Assembly: GCA_016718155.1 (NCBI GenBank)
Contig: JADKEH010000021.1
Location: 1-64,000 of the forward strand
Source of the DNA: Candidatus Rhodoferax randersensis
GTDB lineage: Bacteria; Pseudomonadota; Gammaproteobacteria; Burkholderiales; Burkholderiaceae_C
Direction of reading: 5' to 3'
Length of the DNA stretch: 64,000 nt
Shown: piece after piece, positions 53,277 through 63,800 of the stretch
How positions within the stretch are numbered: the first letter of the stretch is position 1
Layout of the letters: every line of letters begins with the position of its first letter
The notes under the pieces: generated by a model
The model's database searches: none
What the model was told of the DNA's origin: nothing
Seen by the model: the letters and a program-made list of their open reading frames with translations, nothing else
Translations under genes and position numbers: made by a program

Positions 53277-54583
53277 CATTCTTTTGATCGCCATCGTGAT
53301 GGCCGGGTGCCTGGCGACCCTGCGTTGGCCATGGGTCGGCATCATGTTGTGGACCTGGCTCAGCATCATGAATCCGCATCGCTACACCTATGGGCTCGCC
53401 TACAGCGCCCCCTTGGCGGCGATAGCAGCCGGCTGCGTCATGCTGGGGCTGCTGATGACCAGGCAGCGTCAGTCACCCTTCAAGGCCAACCCGGTGACCT
53501 GGTTTGTCTTGTTCATGGTCTGGATGACGCTATCGTGGTTGGCCGGCATCGACCCTGAGGGTGACTACGAGCAGTGGAAGAAGGTCATGAAGATTGACGT
53601 CATGATCGTGGTGGCGTTGATTCTGTTGCACAGCAAACAGCACATCTTCGCCCTCATGTGGGTTTGCGCTGGTTCGCTCGCGCTCTTGGGCATCAAAGGT
53701 GGCATCTTCACTCTGACGTCGGGCGGCGCATTTCGGGTCTGGGGGCCGCCCGGCTCCTTCATCGAAGACAACAACGAGTTCGCCCTGGCACTGGTGATGA
53801 CCATCCCCTTGCTGCGATTCTTGCAGCTCCAGCTCACCGCCGCCTGGGCCCGTCACGCAATGACGGGCGCGATGCTTTTGTGCGCGGCATCGGCTTTGGG
53901 TTCGCAATCGCGCGGTGCCTTGTTGGCGATCTCGGGCATGCTGGTGTTCTTGTGGTGGAACGGCAAGAACAAGCTGGGCATGGGCCTGCTGATCGCACTG
54001 GCGGCGATCCCCTTGCTCATGTTCATGCCCGACTCGTGGACAGACCGCATGTCGACGATTGGAACCTATGAAGCAGACCGATCGGCCCTAGGCCGCATCA
54101 GCGCCTGGTGGAGTGCCTGGAACAGCGCCTTTCACTACCCCTTCGGGGTTGGCTTCAACTCGGCCCGACCCGAGCTGTTCGCACTCTACTCTCCCTACCC
54201 TGATTTTGTGCACGCCGCCCACAGTATTTACTTTCAGGTGTTGGGTAACCATGGGTTTGTCGGTTTGGCGCTGTTTCTGGGCATTTTTGTCACCACCTGG
54301 CGCTCGGCTGGCTGGCTGCGCAAATACAAGTCGCTGGTACCCGAGGCCCGTTGGTGCGGCGACCTTGGGCGCCATGTGCCAGGTCGCATTGGCCGGCTAC
54401 GCCGTGGGGGTGCATTTCTTGAGCCTGGCGTACTTTGATTTGCCCTACAACATCATGGTGATGATTGTGCTGACCCGCATTTGGGTGGAGAAGAAGAGTT
54501 GGTTGACGGAACCGGTCTATGCCTCGGGCTGGAAGACCATCCCCGGATTGGCCAAGCCGGCCGAAGCCGCCAAGGTTTCCTGA
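53269..54583 (+). CDS. Exosortase A system-associated O-glycosylation ligase (Wzy_C family), late frameshift
   Basis: About 438 residues, ten or more membrane spans: LLIAIVMAGCLATLRWPWVG and the family-specific WLSIMNPHRYTYGLAYSAPL at the start. The periplasmic loop FGVGFNSARPELFALYSPYP and HSIYFQVLGNHGFVGLALFL are Wzy_C features. These ligases are proposed to join glycan chains to proteins or lipids. The as-read frame ends at 54438; a shift near 54348 continues GAMCQVALAGYAVGVHFLSL to 54583. ATG 53269 overlaps the preceding stop. Confidence 0.87.
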
Positions 54584-54586
54584 GCC

Positions 54587-55541
54587 ATGCTGAAACCATT
54601 CTTCGGCTGGTTGTCCCCGGCAGGTTCCAAAGCCCGTTTGTCGGTTCTGATTTTTCACCGCGTCCTGCCTGAGCGCGATCCACTGTTCCCGCAGGAAATG
54701 CACGCCCGTCAATTCGACGCGGTCTGTGGCTGGCTGACGTCACTGGTTCAACGTCTTGCCTCTGGATCGGGCAGTGCAGCAGCTGGGCGCTGGCACGCTG
54801 CCAGCGCGGGCCGCCTGCATCACCTTCGACGATGGGTACGCCGACAACCACGATGTGGCCCTGCCCATCCTGCAACGCCACGGATTGAAAGCCGCCTTCT
54901 TCATCGCCACCGGCTTCCTGGATGGCGGGCGCATGTGGAACGACACCATCATCGAAACTGCCCGTCGCAGCCCGCTGCCGCTGCTCGATCTGAGCGGCCT
55001 GGGCCTGGGCCGGCACCCACTAAGTTCCAACGCCGAGCGGCAGGCCGCCATCGCCGCGCTGATTGCGCAGATCAAGTACCGACCCTTTGCCGAGCGCGTG
55101 GCCATCACCGAGCAACTGGCGCAGCTGGCCCAGGTGCAGGCGCCGGATGACCTGATGATGAGCTCACACGCGGTGAAGGCGATGCGCCAGGCAGGCATGG
55201 TGATCGGCGCACACACAGTGTTCCACCCGATCCTGGCCCGGCTCACCGAAGACCAAGCCAGCGACGAAATAGGCCGGAGCAAGCAGCACCTGGAACAAGT
55301 GCTGGGTGAACGTGTGGGCCTGTTCGCCTACCCCAACGGCAAACCCGGCGAAGACTATTCACCAGCCAATGTCGAGGTTGTGCGCGCGCTGGGCTTTGAC
55401 GCCGCCGTCAGCACCCAATGGGGCACGTCGGGTGCCGGTGATGACCCGTTTCAGATACGCCGCTTCACGCCCTGGGACCAGACCCGGCTGCGCTTTGGAA
55501 CGCGGCTGTTGCGCAACCTGCATTCCTCCCAGGTGAACTGA
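54587..55541 (+). pseudogene. Polysaccharide deacetylase, frameshifted near the N-terminus
   Basis: From ATG 54587 the first 55 residues (SVLIFHRVLPERDPLFPQEM) match an XrtA-linked deacetylase, then the frame is lost near 54746. The next frame gives ACITFDDGYADNHDVALPIL (Asp pair), MVIGAHTVFHPILARL (His pair) and FAYPNGKPGEDYSPANVEV, ending at 55541. Reconstructed length is about 317 residues. The NodB core is intact. It may be a second deacetylase acting on a different N-acetyl sugar than the one at 39.2 kb. Confidence 0.8.
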
Positions 55542-55575
55542 CCGGTCGGCCACCCTCAACCCCGAAAGCCCAACC

Positions 55576-55980
55576 ATGCCCAACGAATTACCCCCCGCGC
55601 TACCCAGCAACCGTTCCTTTGGATGCTTGTTCACCCTGGTCTTCGCACTGGTCGGCGCCTGGATGGCCTGGCGGCGTGCCGGCGCCTACCCTTGGTGGCT
55701 GGGCGCCAGCGCGGCCACGCTGCTGGTCACCCTGATTTGGCCAGGCCTGCTGACACCCTTCAACCGCGCCTGGATGAAGCTGGCCGAGTTGCTGCATCGG
55801 ATCGTCAGCCCCTTGGTGCTGGGCATTCTCTTCTATGTCGTGGTCACCCCGATCGGCTTGCTCAAACGCCTGAGCGGCTGGGACCCGATGCGCAGCCGAT
55901 TCGATGCCCAAGCCAAGTCCTACTGGATTGAGCGTCAGCCACCCGGCCCGCCGTCCGACAGTCTGAAAAACCAATTCTGA
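55576..55980 (+). CDS. SxtJ-family membrane protein
   Basis: A 134-residue protein with two or three membrane helices (FTLVFALVGAWMAW, ATLLVTLIWPGLL, PLVLGILFYVVVTPIGLL) and the conserved LLKRLSGWDPM motif of the SxtJ family. These small proteins accompany carbamoyltransferases in glycan and saxitoxin-related clusters; the exact function is unknown. It is followed after 7 bases by a DUF5989 gene and then the carbamoyltransferase, the usual trio. Confidence 0.85.
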   Translation: MPNELPPALPSNRSFGCLFTLVFALVGAWMAWRRAGAYPWWLGASAATLLVTLIWPGLLTPFNRAWMKLAELLHRIVSPLVLGILFYVVVTPIGLLKRLSGWDPMRSRFDAQAKSYWIERQPPGPPSDSLKNQF

Positions 55981-55987
55981 GGTAACC

Positions 55988-56137
55988 ATGTCCTTTCTGA
56001 AAGAACTCTGGGATTTCCTTCGCGCACGCAAGAAGCTCTGGCTGTTGCCGATCATCGTCATCATGCTGGTGCTCGGTGGCCTGCTGGTGCTGGCGCAGGG
56101 CTCGGTGATCGCGCCCTTCATCTACACCTTGTTCTAG
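55988..56137 (+). CDS. DUF5989-family small membrane protein
   Basis: A 49-residue single-span protein: MSFLKELWDFLRARKKLWLL, then a hydrophobic helix (IIVIMLVLGGLLVLAQG) and SVIAPFIYTLF. It sits between the SxtJ and carbamoyltransferase genes with a GAGGTAACC stretch upstream of the ATG. Sequence and position match DUF5989 proteins, which occur in this exact context. Function unknown; probably a partner of SxtJ. Confidence 0.85.
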   Translation: MSFLKELWDFLRARKKLWLLPIIVIMLVLGGLLVLAQGSVIAPFIYTLF

Positions 56138-56146
56138 GGCCCGGCC

Positions 56147-57982
56147 ATGCGCATCCTTGGCATCTCCGCCTATTACCATGACAGCGCCGCCGCACTCAGT
56201 GTCGACGGACGCATCGTCGCCGCCGCGCAGGAAGAACGCTTCACGCGGCGCAAGCACGATTCGGCCTTCCCGCTGCACGCGATCGAGGCGTGCCTGAAGC
56301 TAGGCGGGCTCACGCCGCGTGACATCGACCACGTGGCTTTCTACGACAAGCCGTTCCTGAAGTTCGAACGCCTGCTGGAGACTTACCTGGCGTTCGCGCC
56401 GCGCGGTTTCGAGTCCTTTCGCAAGGCCCTGCCGCTGTGGCTCAAGGAGAAGCTGTTCCAAAAGAAACTGCTGCTTGATGAATTGGCACGCTTGAGCAAA
56501 GAGGTCGATTGGGCCAGCAAGCTGCTGTTTTCCGAACATCACCTGAGCCACGCGGCCAGCGCGTTCTTCCCGTCGCCTTTCGAGCGCGCGGCGGTGCTGA
56601 CCATGGACGGTGTTGGCGAATGGACCACCACGTCGCTGGCCGTTGGCCATGGCGCGAAGCTCGAAGTGCACCAGGAAATTCACTTCCCGCATTCCCTGGG
56701 CCTGTTGTATTCCGCCTTCACCTACTACACCGGCTTCAAGGTCAACTCGGGTGAATACAAGGTGATGGGCCTGGCGCCCTATGGCGAACCCAAGTACGTG
56801 GCGGCCATCAAGCAGCACCTGATTGACATCAAGGACGATGGCAGCTTTCGCTTGAACCTGGACTACTTCGACTACTGCACCGGCTTGAAGATGACCAATA
56901 GCCGGTTCGACGAGGCGTTTGGCGGGCCACCCCGAACTTCGGAGACCCGCATGGGCCAGCGCGAAATGGACCTGGCGGCGTCGATTCAGGCGATCACCGA
57001 AGAAATTGTGATCAAGCTCGCCAAGGGCATCCGCCAGTCCACCGGCGAGCGCAAGCTCTGCCTGGCCGGGGGGGTGGCGCTGAACTGTGTCGCCAACGGC
57101 AAACTGCTGCGCGCTGGTGATTTTGACAAGCTCTGGATACAGCCCGCCGCGGGTGATGCTGGCGGTGCCGTCGGCGCCGCCCTGGCCGCGCACCACCTGT
57201 ACAAAGGCGGCCAACGGCAGCGCGACGGCGCGGGTGATGGCATGTCGGGCAGCTACCTGGGCCCGTGTTACGAGCAGGCCGACATCGAAGCCCGGCTCAA
57301 GCAGGCTGGCGCCAAGTTCGAAGTCTTGCCAGACGAGGCCTTGATCAAGCGCTGCGCCGCCGATCTGGCCGAGGGCAAGGCACTGGGTTGGCACCAGGGA
57401 CGCATGGAGTTCGGCCCGCGCGCGCTGGGTGGCCGCTCCATCCTGGGGGACCCACGCTCACCGTCGATGCAAAAGACCCTGAACCTGCGGGTCAAGTACC
57501 GCGAGTCCTTTCGCCCCTTCGCGCCGTCGGTGTTGCGCGAGGACGTGGGCAACTGGTTCGACCTGGAGGAGGACAGCCCCTACATGCTGCTGGTGGCCGA
57601 CGTGGCGAGCCGCCACCGCATCGCCATGACGCCCGAGCAGCAGAGCCTGTTTGGCATCGACAAACTCAACGTGCCGCGCTCGTCCATTCCGGCTGTCACC
57701 CATGTCGATTACTCGGCCCGCATCCAGACCGTGCACCGGGAGACCAACCCGCGCTACCACGCGCTGATCAGCCACTTCAAGGCGCTGACCGACTGCCCGG
57801 TGCTGGTCAACACCAGCTTCAATGTGCGCGGCGAGCCGATTGTCTGCACGCCCGAGGATGCCTTCCGATGCTTCATGGGCAGCGAGATCGAATCGCTTGC
57901 GGTCGGTAACTGCTACCTGCGCAAGGAGGCCCAGGACCCGGCCCTCAAGCTGAACTACGAGAGCCACTTTGAACTCGACTAA
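56147..57982 (+). CDS. Carbamoyltransferase (NodU/CmcH family)
   Basis: A 611-residue enzyme: N-terminal Kae1-like domain (MRILGISAYYHDSAAALSVD, SEHHLSHAASAFFPSPFERA, TMDGVGEWTTTSLAVGHGAK) and the C-terminal carbamoyltransferase domain (FGPRALGGRSILGDPRSPSM, FRPFAPSVLRED, NTSFNVRGEPIVCTPEDAF). It uses carbamoyl phosphate and ATP to carbamoylate a hydroxyl, here presumably of the exopolysaccharide. It begins 9 bases after the DUF5989 stop and ends 4 bases before the SGNH gene. Confidence 0.93.
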   Translation: MRILGISAYYHDSAAALSVDGRIVAAAQEERFTRRKHDSAFPLHAIEACLKLGGLTPRDIDHVAFYDKPFLKFERLLETYLAFAPRGFESFRKALPLWLKEKLFQKKLLLDELARLSKEVDWASKLLFSEHHLSHAASAFFPSPFERAAVLTMDGVGEWTTTSLAVGHGAKLEVHQEIHFPHSLGLLYSAFTYYTGFKVNSGEYKVMGLAPYGEPKYVAAIKQHLIDIKDDGSFRLNLDYFDYCTGLKMTNSRFDEAFGGPPRTSETRMGQREMDLAASIQAITEEIVIKLAKGIRQSTGERKLCLAGGVALNCVANGKLLRAGDFDKLWIQPAAGDAGGAVGAALAAHHLYKGGQRQRDGAGDGMSGSYLGPCYEQADIEARLKQAGAKFEVLPDEALIKRCAADLAEGKALGWHQGRMEFGPRALGGRSILGDPRSPSMQKTLNLRVKYRESFRPFAPSVLREDVGNWFDLEEDSPYMLLVADVASRHRIAMTPEQQSLFGIDKLNVPRSSIPAVTHVDYSARIQTVHRETNPRYHALISHFKALTDCPVLVNTSFNVRGEPIVCTPEDAFRCFMGSEIESLAVGNCYLRKEAQDPALKLNYESHFELD

Positions 57983-57986
57983 GCCG

Positions 57987-59103
57987 ATGAACGCAGCACC
58001 TTCTTCCTCGCGCTTTTCCGGCTGGCGCGGCGCCTTGGCGATCAGCCTGGTGGTGCTGTTGGCGGCGCTCCTGCTGTTCGCCGCGGCCGAAGGGGCGGTG
58101 CGCCTGCGCCAGTGGTTGCGCCACGGCGCCGTCAGCAGTTTTGATTCGCTTTATGTGGTCGACCCCGTCAGCGGTCTACGGGTGCCGCGTGCCAACAGCA
58201 AACTGGGCGCCGTCTCGATCAATTCAAAGGGCTTTCGGGGTCCAGAGCTGGCGCTACCCAAACCACCCAAACGCCTGCGTATCGCCTTCGTCGGTGCCTC
58301 CACCACCTATTGCGCCGAGGTCAGCTCCGACGCCGCCGTCTGGACCCAGGGCGTGACCGATCTGCTGCAGCTCGAGTTCCCGCAGGTGAGCTTCGACTTC
58401 ATCAACGCGGGCGTGCCCGGCTACTCGGTGCGCTCATCCACGAAACACTTCGACCAGTACGTGCAGGCCCTGCAAGCCGATGCGGTGATGATCTACCACG
58501 GCACCAACGACATGAGCGCCGAGCTGCGTGCGCTGGCCGAAGCCAAAGGCCTGTGGTCGCGCAATGGCGAGGTGCAAAGCTGGCTGGCGCGTCAATCGCT
58601 GCTGGTGGACTTGGTGGAGAAGAACCTGCGGGTACGCGCCGCCGGGGCAACAGATCGACGCTGGCGCGCGGCGGCTGGCCTTCGATCCTCGGCAGATTGG
58701 CCAAGGCTTCGATGCCGACCTGCGCGAGCTGATCGCGCACGCGGCAGCCAAGCAGGCCCATGTCTCTATCGCCACCTTCTCCGCCCGCTTGCGCCGCGAA
58801 CAGGACGCTGCCGCGCGCAAGGCCGCTGCCGTGTCAGCGCTGGTTTACATGCCCTTCATGAGCCTGGATGGCTTGCTGGACGCCTACGAACGCTACAACG
58901 CGGTGATGCGCGGCGTCGCCGCCGCCACCCACACGCTGCTGATCGACGGCGAGCACACCATACCGGGTGACGCTACGCACTTTATTGACTCGGTTCACTT
59001 TTCGGACCAAGGCAGCGCGGCGATGGCACGACGCGTGGCCACAGCCTTGGCCCAGGACCCCGATTTCAGGGCCTTGGTGGCGCAGCGCGCCAGCGCACCT
59101 TGA
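57987..59103 (+). pseudogene. SGNH/GDSL hydrolase-like membrane protein, frameshifted
   Basis: From ATG 57987: one N-terminal helix (LAISLVVLLAALLLFAAAEG), then SGNH blocks I (FVGASTTYCAEV), II (NAGVPGYSV) and III (YHGTNDM). Near 58650 the frame breaks; the rest (IDAGARRLAFDPRQIGQGFD, then block V DSVHFSDQG) continues in another frame to 59103. Reconstructed length is about 371 residues. Such anchored SGNH proteins add or remove acyl groups on glycans. It ends 18 bases before the convergent asparagine synthase homologue. Confidence 0.78.
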
Positions 59104-59121
59104 ACGCCCTGGCGACGCCGG

Positions 59122-60813
59122 TTAAGTACCCAGCTTGAACCCAGGCGCGTGCTTGGCCAGCCACTGCTCCAGCATCATCAGAATCCAGACCATTTCGCCG
59201 AAGTAGCCGGGGTGCTCGGGCAGGCGCTGGGTCAGCAGCGTCTGGACGAAATCGGCGCGCACCACGCCGCGCGCCGCCAAGCTGTGCAGGGACTCGCTGG
59301 CCAGGCTTTTCAGCGCCGGCGTCTGGTTGGCCCACACCCCAAACGGCAGGCCGAAACCCTGCTTCTTCTTGGTGATGATGGCGTCGGGCAGGAAGCCGCG
59401 CAGCGCCTCCTTGAAGAACCAGCGTAACTGCAAGCCCTTGAGCTTGTAGGCGGTCGGTAGCTTGAGCGAAAAATCGAGCAAGCGGTCGTCCAACATGGGA
59501 AACCCCACCGCCACGCCGGCCAGGCCGGTGGCCCCCAAGACCTTGGGTAAATCACTTTCGGCCAGGGTGAAACGCCAGTCAAACGCCAACTCCTGATTGA
59601 GCTTGCTGCAGTGTTGCGGGCTCTGCCAGACCGCACGTTGCAACTGCAAGGGCGCGCCCACGTTGACCTGCGCCAACAACTGGGGCGTCAGCACTTCGCT
59701 CGGCCCCAGCCGCATGATCAGGTTGTACATCTGCAGCCGGTCGGGCATGGGCACGCGGGCCTGCTCCACATAGCTGCCACCCTTGCGGGTCAGCGCCAGC
59801 GCGGCGGCGGCGCGGGTCGTCAGCAGCGGCTCGACCAAGCCCTTTTGCAGAAAACCGGGAACGTAGTCGTACCAGCCAAACACCCGCTGTTTGGCGTAGC
59901 GGCTGTTGCCGCCAAACAGCTCATCGCCGCCGTCGCCGGCGAGCAGTTTGCTCACGCCATCCTCGCGTGCCATCTTGGCGCAGTAGTAGGCCGGCAGTGC
60001 CGAAGAGTTGCCAAACGGCTGGTCATACTGCCCCGCTACCGCTGGAATGCTGCGCACCAGATCAGCGGGCGTCACGTAGTACTCGTGGTGCTCGGTCTTG
60101 AAATGGCGGGCCGCGAGGCGGGCAAATTCCATCTCGTCATAACCTTGGGCGTCGAAGCCGATCGAGTAGCTGGCCGCTGTTTTGCCACTGGCCAGCGCCG
60201 CCATGCCGGCCACGGTCGAGCTGTCGGTGCCGCCGCTCAAGAAACAGGCTGGCTTGCCACCGTCCAACTGGCTTGCCACGGCCGCGCGCAACAAGGCCCT
60301 GAACTCGGCTTTGAGCTCGTCAAACGATGCACTGTGCGGCTCGGTGAAGCTCGGCGTCCAATACGGCGCCACCGTCATCTGCCCGTCCTCAAACAGGGCA
60401 TAGTGCCCAGGCGGCAGCCGGTAGATGCCCTGGTAGATTGTGCGCGGTGACGGGATAACGTGAAAGTACAGGTAGTCAAAGATCGCCTGCGGGTCGATCG
60501 GGGTGGCGCTGTCGGCCAGCGCGTCGGCGCGCTCGGCAAAGCGCAGTTGGCCGTCGACAAGGCGGTAACACAAGCTCTTAACGGCGAATCGGTCCACCGC
60601 CAGGAAGGTGCGGCCGCCGGGTTCGCGCAGGCCCACCGCAAAGTCGCCCGTCACCTCGCTGGCGGCCAGCTTGGCGCCCTTGGCCAGGGCCGCCTGCCAG
60701 GCCGCCAAGGGGCCTCGCGTAAGGGCCAGACTGGTCAGATGTGCATCGGCGAATCGAGGGGAGCCGAGGGCAAGAGAAGCGTCATGGGCAGGCATGGGAT
60801 CGGTCGCAGTCAT
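59122..60813 (-). CDS. Asparagine synthase homologue lacking the glutaminase nucleophile
   Basis: A 563-residue protein with a degenerate N-terminal Ntn-type domain (about 1-150) and a complete synthetase domain: ATP loop CFLSGGTDSSTVAGMAA, KLLAGDGGDELFGGNSRYAK and ITKKKQGFGLPFGVW. No Cys2 follows the initiator, so it cannot use glutamine in the standard way and may use ammonia or perform another ATP-dependent condensation. ATG 60813 overlaps the polymerase stop by 4 bases, so it is the second gene of a minus-strand unit. It differs from the Cys-bearing amidotransferase at 47.7 kb. Confidence 0.88.
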   Translation of the reverse strand: MTATDPMPAHDASLALGSPRFADAHLTSLALTRGPLAAWQAALAKGAKLAASEVTGDFAVGLREPGGRTFLAVDRFAVKSLCYRLVDGQLRFAERADALADSATPIDPQAIFDYLYFHVIPSPRTIYQGIYRLPPGHYALFEDGQMTVAPYWTPSFTEPHSASFDELKAEFRALLRAAVASQLDGGKPACFLSGGTDSSTVAGMAALASGKTAASYSIGFDAQGYDEMEFARLAARHFKTEHHEYYVTPADLVRSIPAVAGQYDQPFGNSSALPAYYCAKMAREDGVSKLLAGDGGDELFGGNSRYAKQRVFGWYDYVPGFLQKGLVEPLLTTRAAAALALTRKGGSYVEQARVPMPDRLQMYNLIMRLGPSEVLTPQLLAQVNVGAPLQLQRAVWQSPQHCSKLNQELAFDWRFTLAESDLPKVLGATGLAGVAVGFPMLDDRLLDFSLKLPTAYKLKGLQLRWFFKEALRGFLPDAIITKKKQGFGLPFGVWANQTPALKSLASESLHSLAARGVVRADFVQTLLTQRLPEHPGYFGEMVWILMMLEQWLAKHAPGFKLGT

Positions 60814-63800
60814 CGTGAGGTCGGCAGCGCCGGGTGCGACATCGACCCCGGATTATGCAAGCTGTCACGCAGAACACGCTCGGCCTGGGCGGGCTCCAGC
60901 ACCAGGTTGTCGTGGTAGTCGCCCGGACCGGCGGCCTCCAGCCGGCCCGGGCCAACCAAGCGGTTGTGCCGCGCCAACACCCGGGTGGCGCCAGTGGCCA
61001 CGCGCAGGAAGGCCCCGCCGGCTGACAAGGGATTGACCAACGTGTTGTGCTCCAGCACCAGCTCGTTGCGTGGCCACTTGTAACCTTCGGCACCAAAGGA
61101 AATCAGAATCGGGTTTTGGGTGTCGCGGCTCTGGGCAATCAGGTTGCCCCTCACATGGGCGACGCCGCCCTCGGGAAACTCCAGCTCGTAGCTGGCCGTG
61201 CCGCCATCCTCGTCGGTGAGCCGGTTGTCGCGGATATCGTTGACTGCTGCGCGGCTCTTGAGCAAGTGTCCGGTGCGCGCATGGTGCAGGTAACTGCCCT
61301 TGACGGACAGCCGCGCGATGCGACCCGCATAGAGGTTGTGGTTGTGGCCATCGGGACGCTGGTTGTGGGCGAACTCGCTGTCTTCCACTTCGAGCACGGA
61401 AGCCGCGTCGTTGTTGGTCAGCAAGCCCATTTCGTTGTGCAGGAAGCGGCAATCACGCACCAGCAGCGAGCCACGCTCAAAACGGATGCCGGCGCCGTTG
61501 CGGGCCGGCACGCTGGCCCCCTCGAAGTCAAATCCCTCAACCCGCATGCCTTGGGCGCGCACCACCCAAATACCCTTGCCCTCTGCGGCCGCGCCCTGCG
61601 CCAGCAGCCGAACCCGTCCGCCGATGGCGCGGATGGTCACATCATCCTGCTGCCATACCGCGACGTCACCGGGGTAGTCCCCAGAATCAACCTCAATAGT
61701 GCCACCAAGGCTCACCAGTCTTGCTGCTTCTGCTATTGTTTTGATTGCACGGGTCGGCCCCACCTGGATCACCGGGGGTATGGCCGCAGGCGCCTGGGCC
61801 CGCGCCTCGCCAGGCTGCAGCCCCAGGCCGCACCCAATCACCAGCAACACCAGACTGGTCGCGCCACGCGCGCCCAAGCCCGCAGTGCCCGAGCGCAGCG
61901 GCCCGCGCAAGGTCAAGGCCACCAACAGCAGCAGGTAAAACAGCCAGGCCAACCTGGGCACATCCAGCAAGCTGTCAAACAAACCCACCACCGCAAACCC
62001 GATCAAGCTGGCCGCCAGCGCGGGCGCCAGCGGGTGCTGGCGTGCGCTGCCCAGGCTGACCCGCCACAAGGCGCCGACCAACAACAGACCCCACAGGGCT
62101 GCACCGACGATGCCTTGGTCAAACAGCACGTGCATGAACATGCTCTTGATGTGCCAGGGCATGTGGTGCCGATCACTGGAGAAAAACCAGTGCGCCATGC
62201 CCTCGGAGAAATCACCGTTGTCCAGGAGCGACTGGCCCGCGCCGCCCACCAAGCTCACGTCGTCCAGGTCGGCGATGCCGCCCAGCGACTCCATCGCCAT
62301 CGAAAACGCGACCAATCGCGGCGCATACCAGGCCCCTCTACTGACCGGGTCGCCTTTTAGTTCCACGCGCACCGACTGCCAGACACCCGGCGCGGCCTTG
62401 ATCTGGGTTTGCTTGATGAGGCAACTTTGGTTGTAGAGCAGGTGCTTCTCACACACTTCGAAGTGCAGTGAGACAGCTTTGGCCACGCGCACCCGCGCCG
62501 TCACCGTGGCGGTGCGGCCAGGGGGCGAGACGCGTTGCGTGACCCGCAGCAACTCGCCCCAGCCGTTGACGTGTTTGCCCCCAGAAAGCGTCAGGTAGTG
62601 CCCGCTGTCCTGCGGGTTCAGGCGATAGTCACCGGGAATTTGCTGCGGGTTGCCAACCAGGAAGTGGTTGGCCGGAAAGCGTCCCAAACCCTTGCCCAAC
62701 GCCCAGTCGCCCGGGCCGGCCAGCAGGTCGCGGCCAAGCTTCCAGTGCGCCAAACGGCCGCCAAAGTCCTGCCCGCCGGTGGAGAAGCGTTCGCTCATGT
62801 AACTGCCACCACCAAAGATGCCCACCACGACCGCCAACGTGGCCATCAAACCCAGCGTGCCAGCCTGCCAGCGCAAGGCGTCCGGCCAGACCGCTTGACG
62901 CTGCAATCCGGCGAGCAAAGCCACGGCCAGCGCCGCCAGCAATACCGGTGCGGCGCGCCAGCCGCCCGCTGCACCACCCCAGTGCTGGGCCACCAACACG
63001 GCACCCGTCACGGCGGCCATGAATCCAGCCAAGGCAGCAACACGCACCCAGGTGCCACCGGGCGCGGCCGCGCGCCGTGCGCGCGCCAACGCGGCCACGG
63101 TCAGCACCCACACCAGGCCAAAGCCAATATAGGCGCCCTTGGGCACCAGCCAGGCGACCACGCCGGTTATCAGCGACAGGCCGGCCCCCAGGGCCAGCCC
63201 TTGCCACCACTGGGCCGGCGCCAGACCACGCAGCACGCGCGCCAGCGGCAAGGCCAGCGCCAGCGTGGCCAGCAGCGCCGCCATGCCACGGTAGCCGCTG
63301 CTCGGAAACATCCAGGCTGCGCCCGCACCAAACGCCGCAGCCCAAGCCAGCGCCGCAGCCCAGGACCAGCCCCGATGGGATGACACCAGGCTGGCGGCAC
63401 CGGTCGCGTCCGCGCGCTGGCTTTGGCGGGCGTGCAACACCATCAACACCACCGCGCCAACGGGAACAGCCAAGTAGACGCCACGCGAGAAAGTGGTCAG
63501 GCAGGCGTAGGCGGCCAGCGCCATCGCACCCGCAGCGGCAACCCAGCGCGCCGGGGTGCGGGCCAGCAGCAACTCGCGCAGCGCAAAGGGCACCGTCAGG
63601 GCCAGAAAACCGTCCAGCGCCGCGCCCCCCACATGCATCTCCCAAAACAGGCCGGTAGTGCGGTAGTCGCTGGAGAAGTTGAGCAAACCGGTGAAGGCGA
63701 TGCGCTCCCAAATCGTGGCAAGGCAAGCGCCGACCAGCCCCCCCATCAGGCCCCACGACAGCCAGCGGCTGGCCCGCTGCGGGTCAGCGCGGCACGCGGC

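Noticed and set aside
61047..62360. A 437-codon plus-strand frame opposite the polymerase gene
   Set aside because: Gln/His/Arg-rich composition typical of GC-rich antisense; the minus-strand protein is coherent along its whole length.
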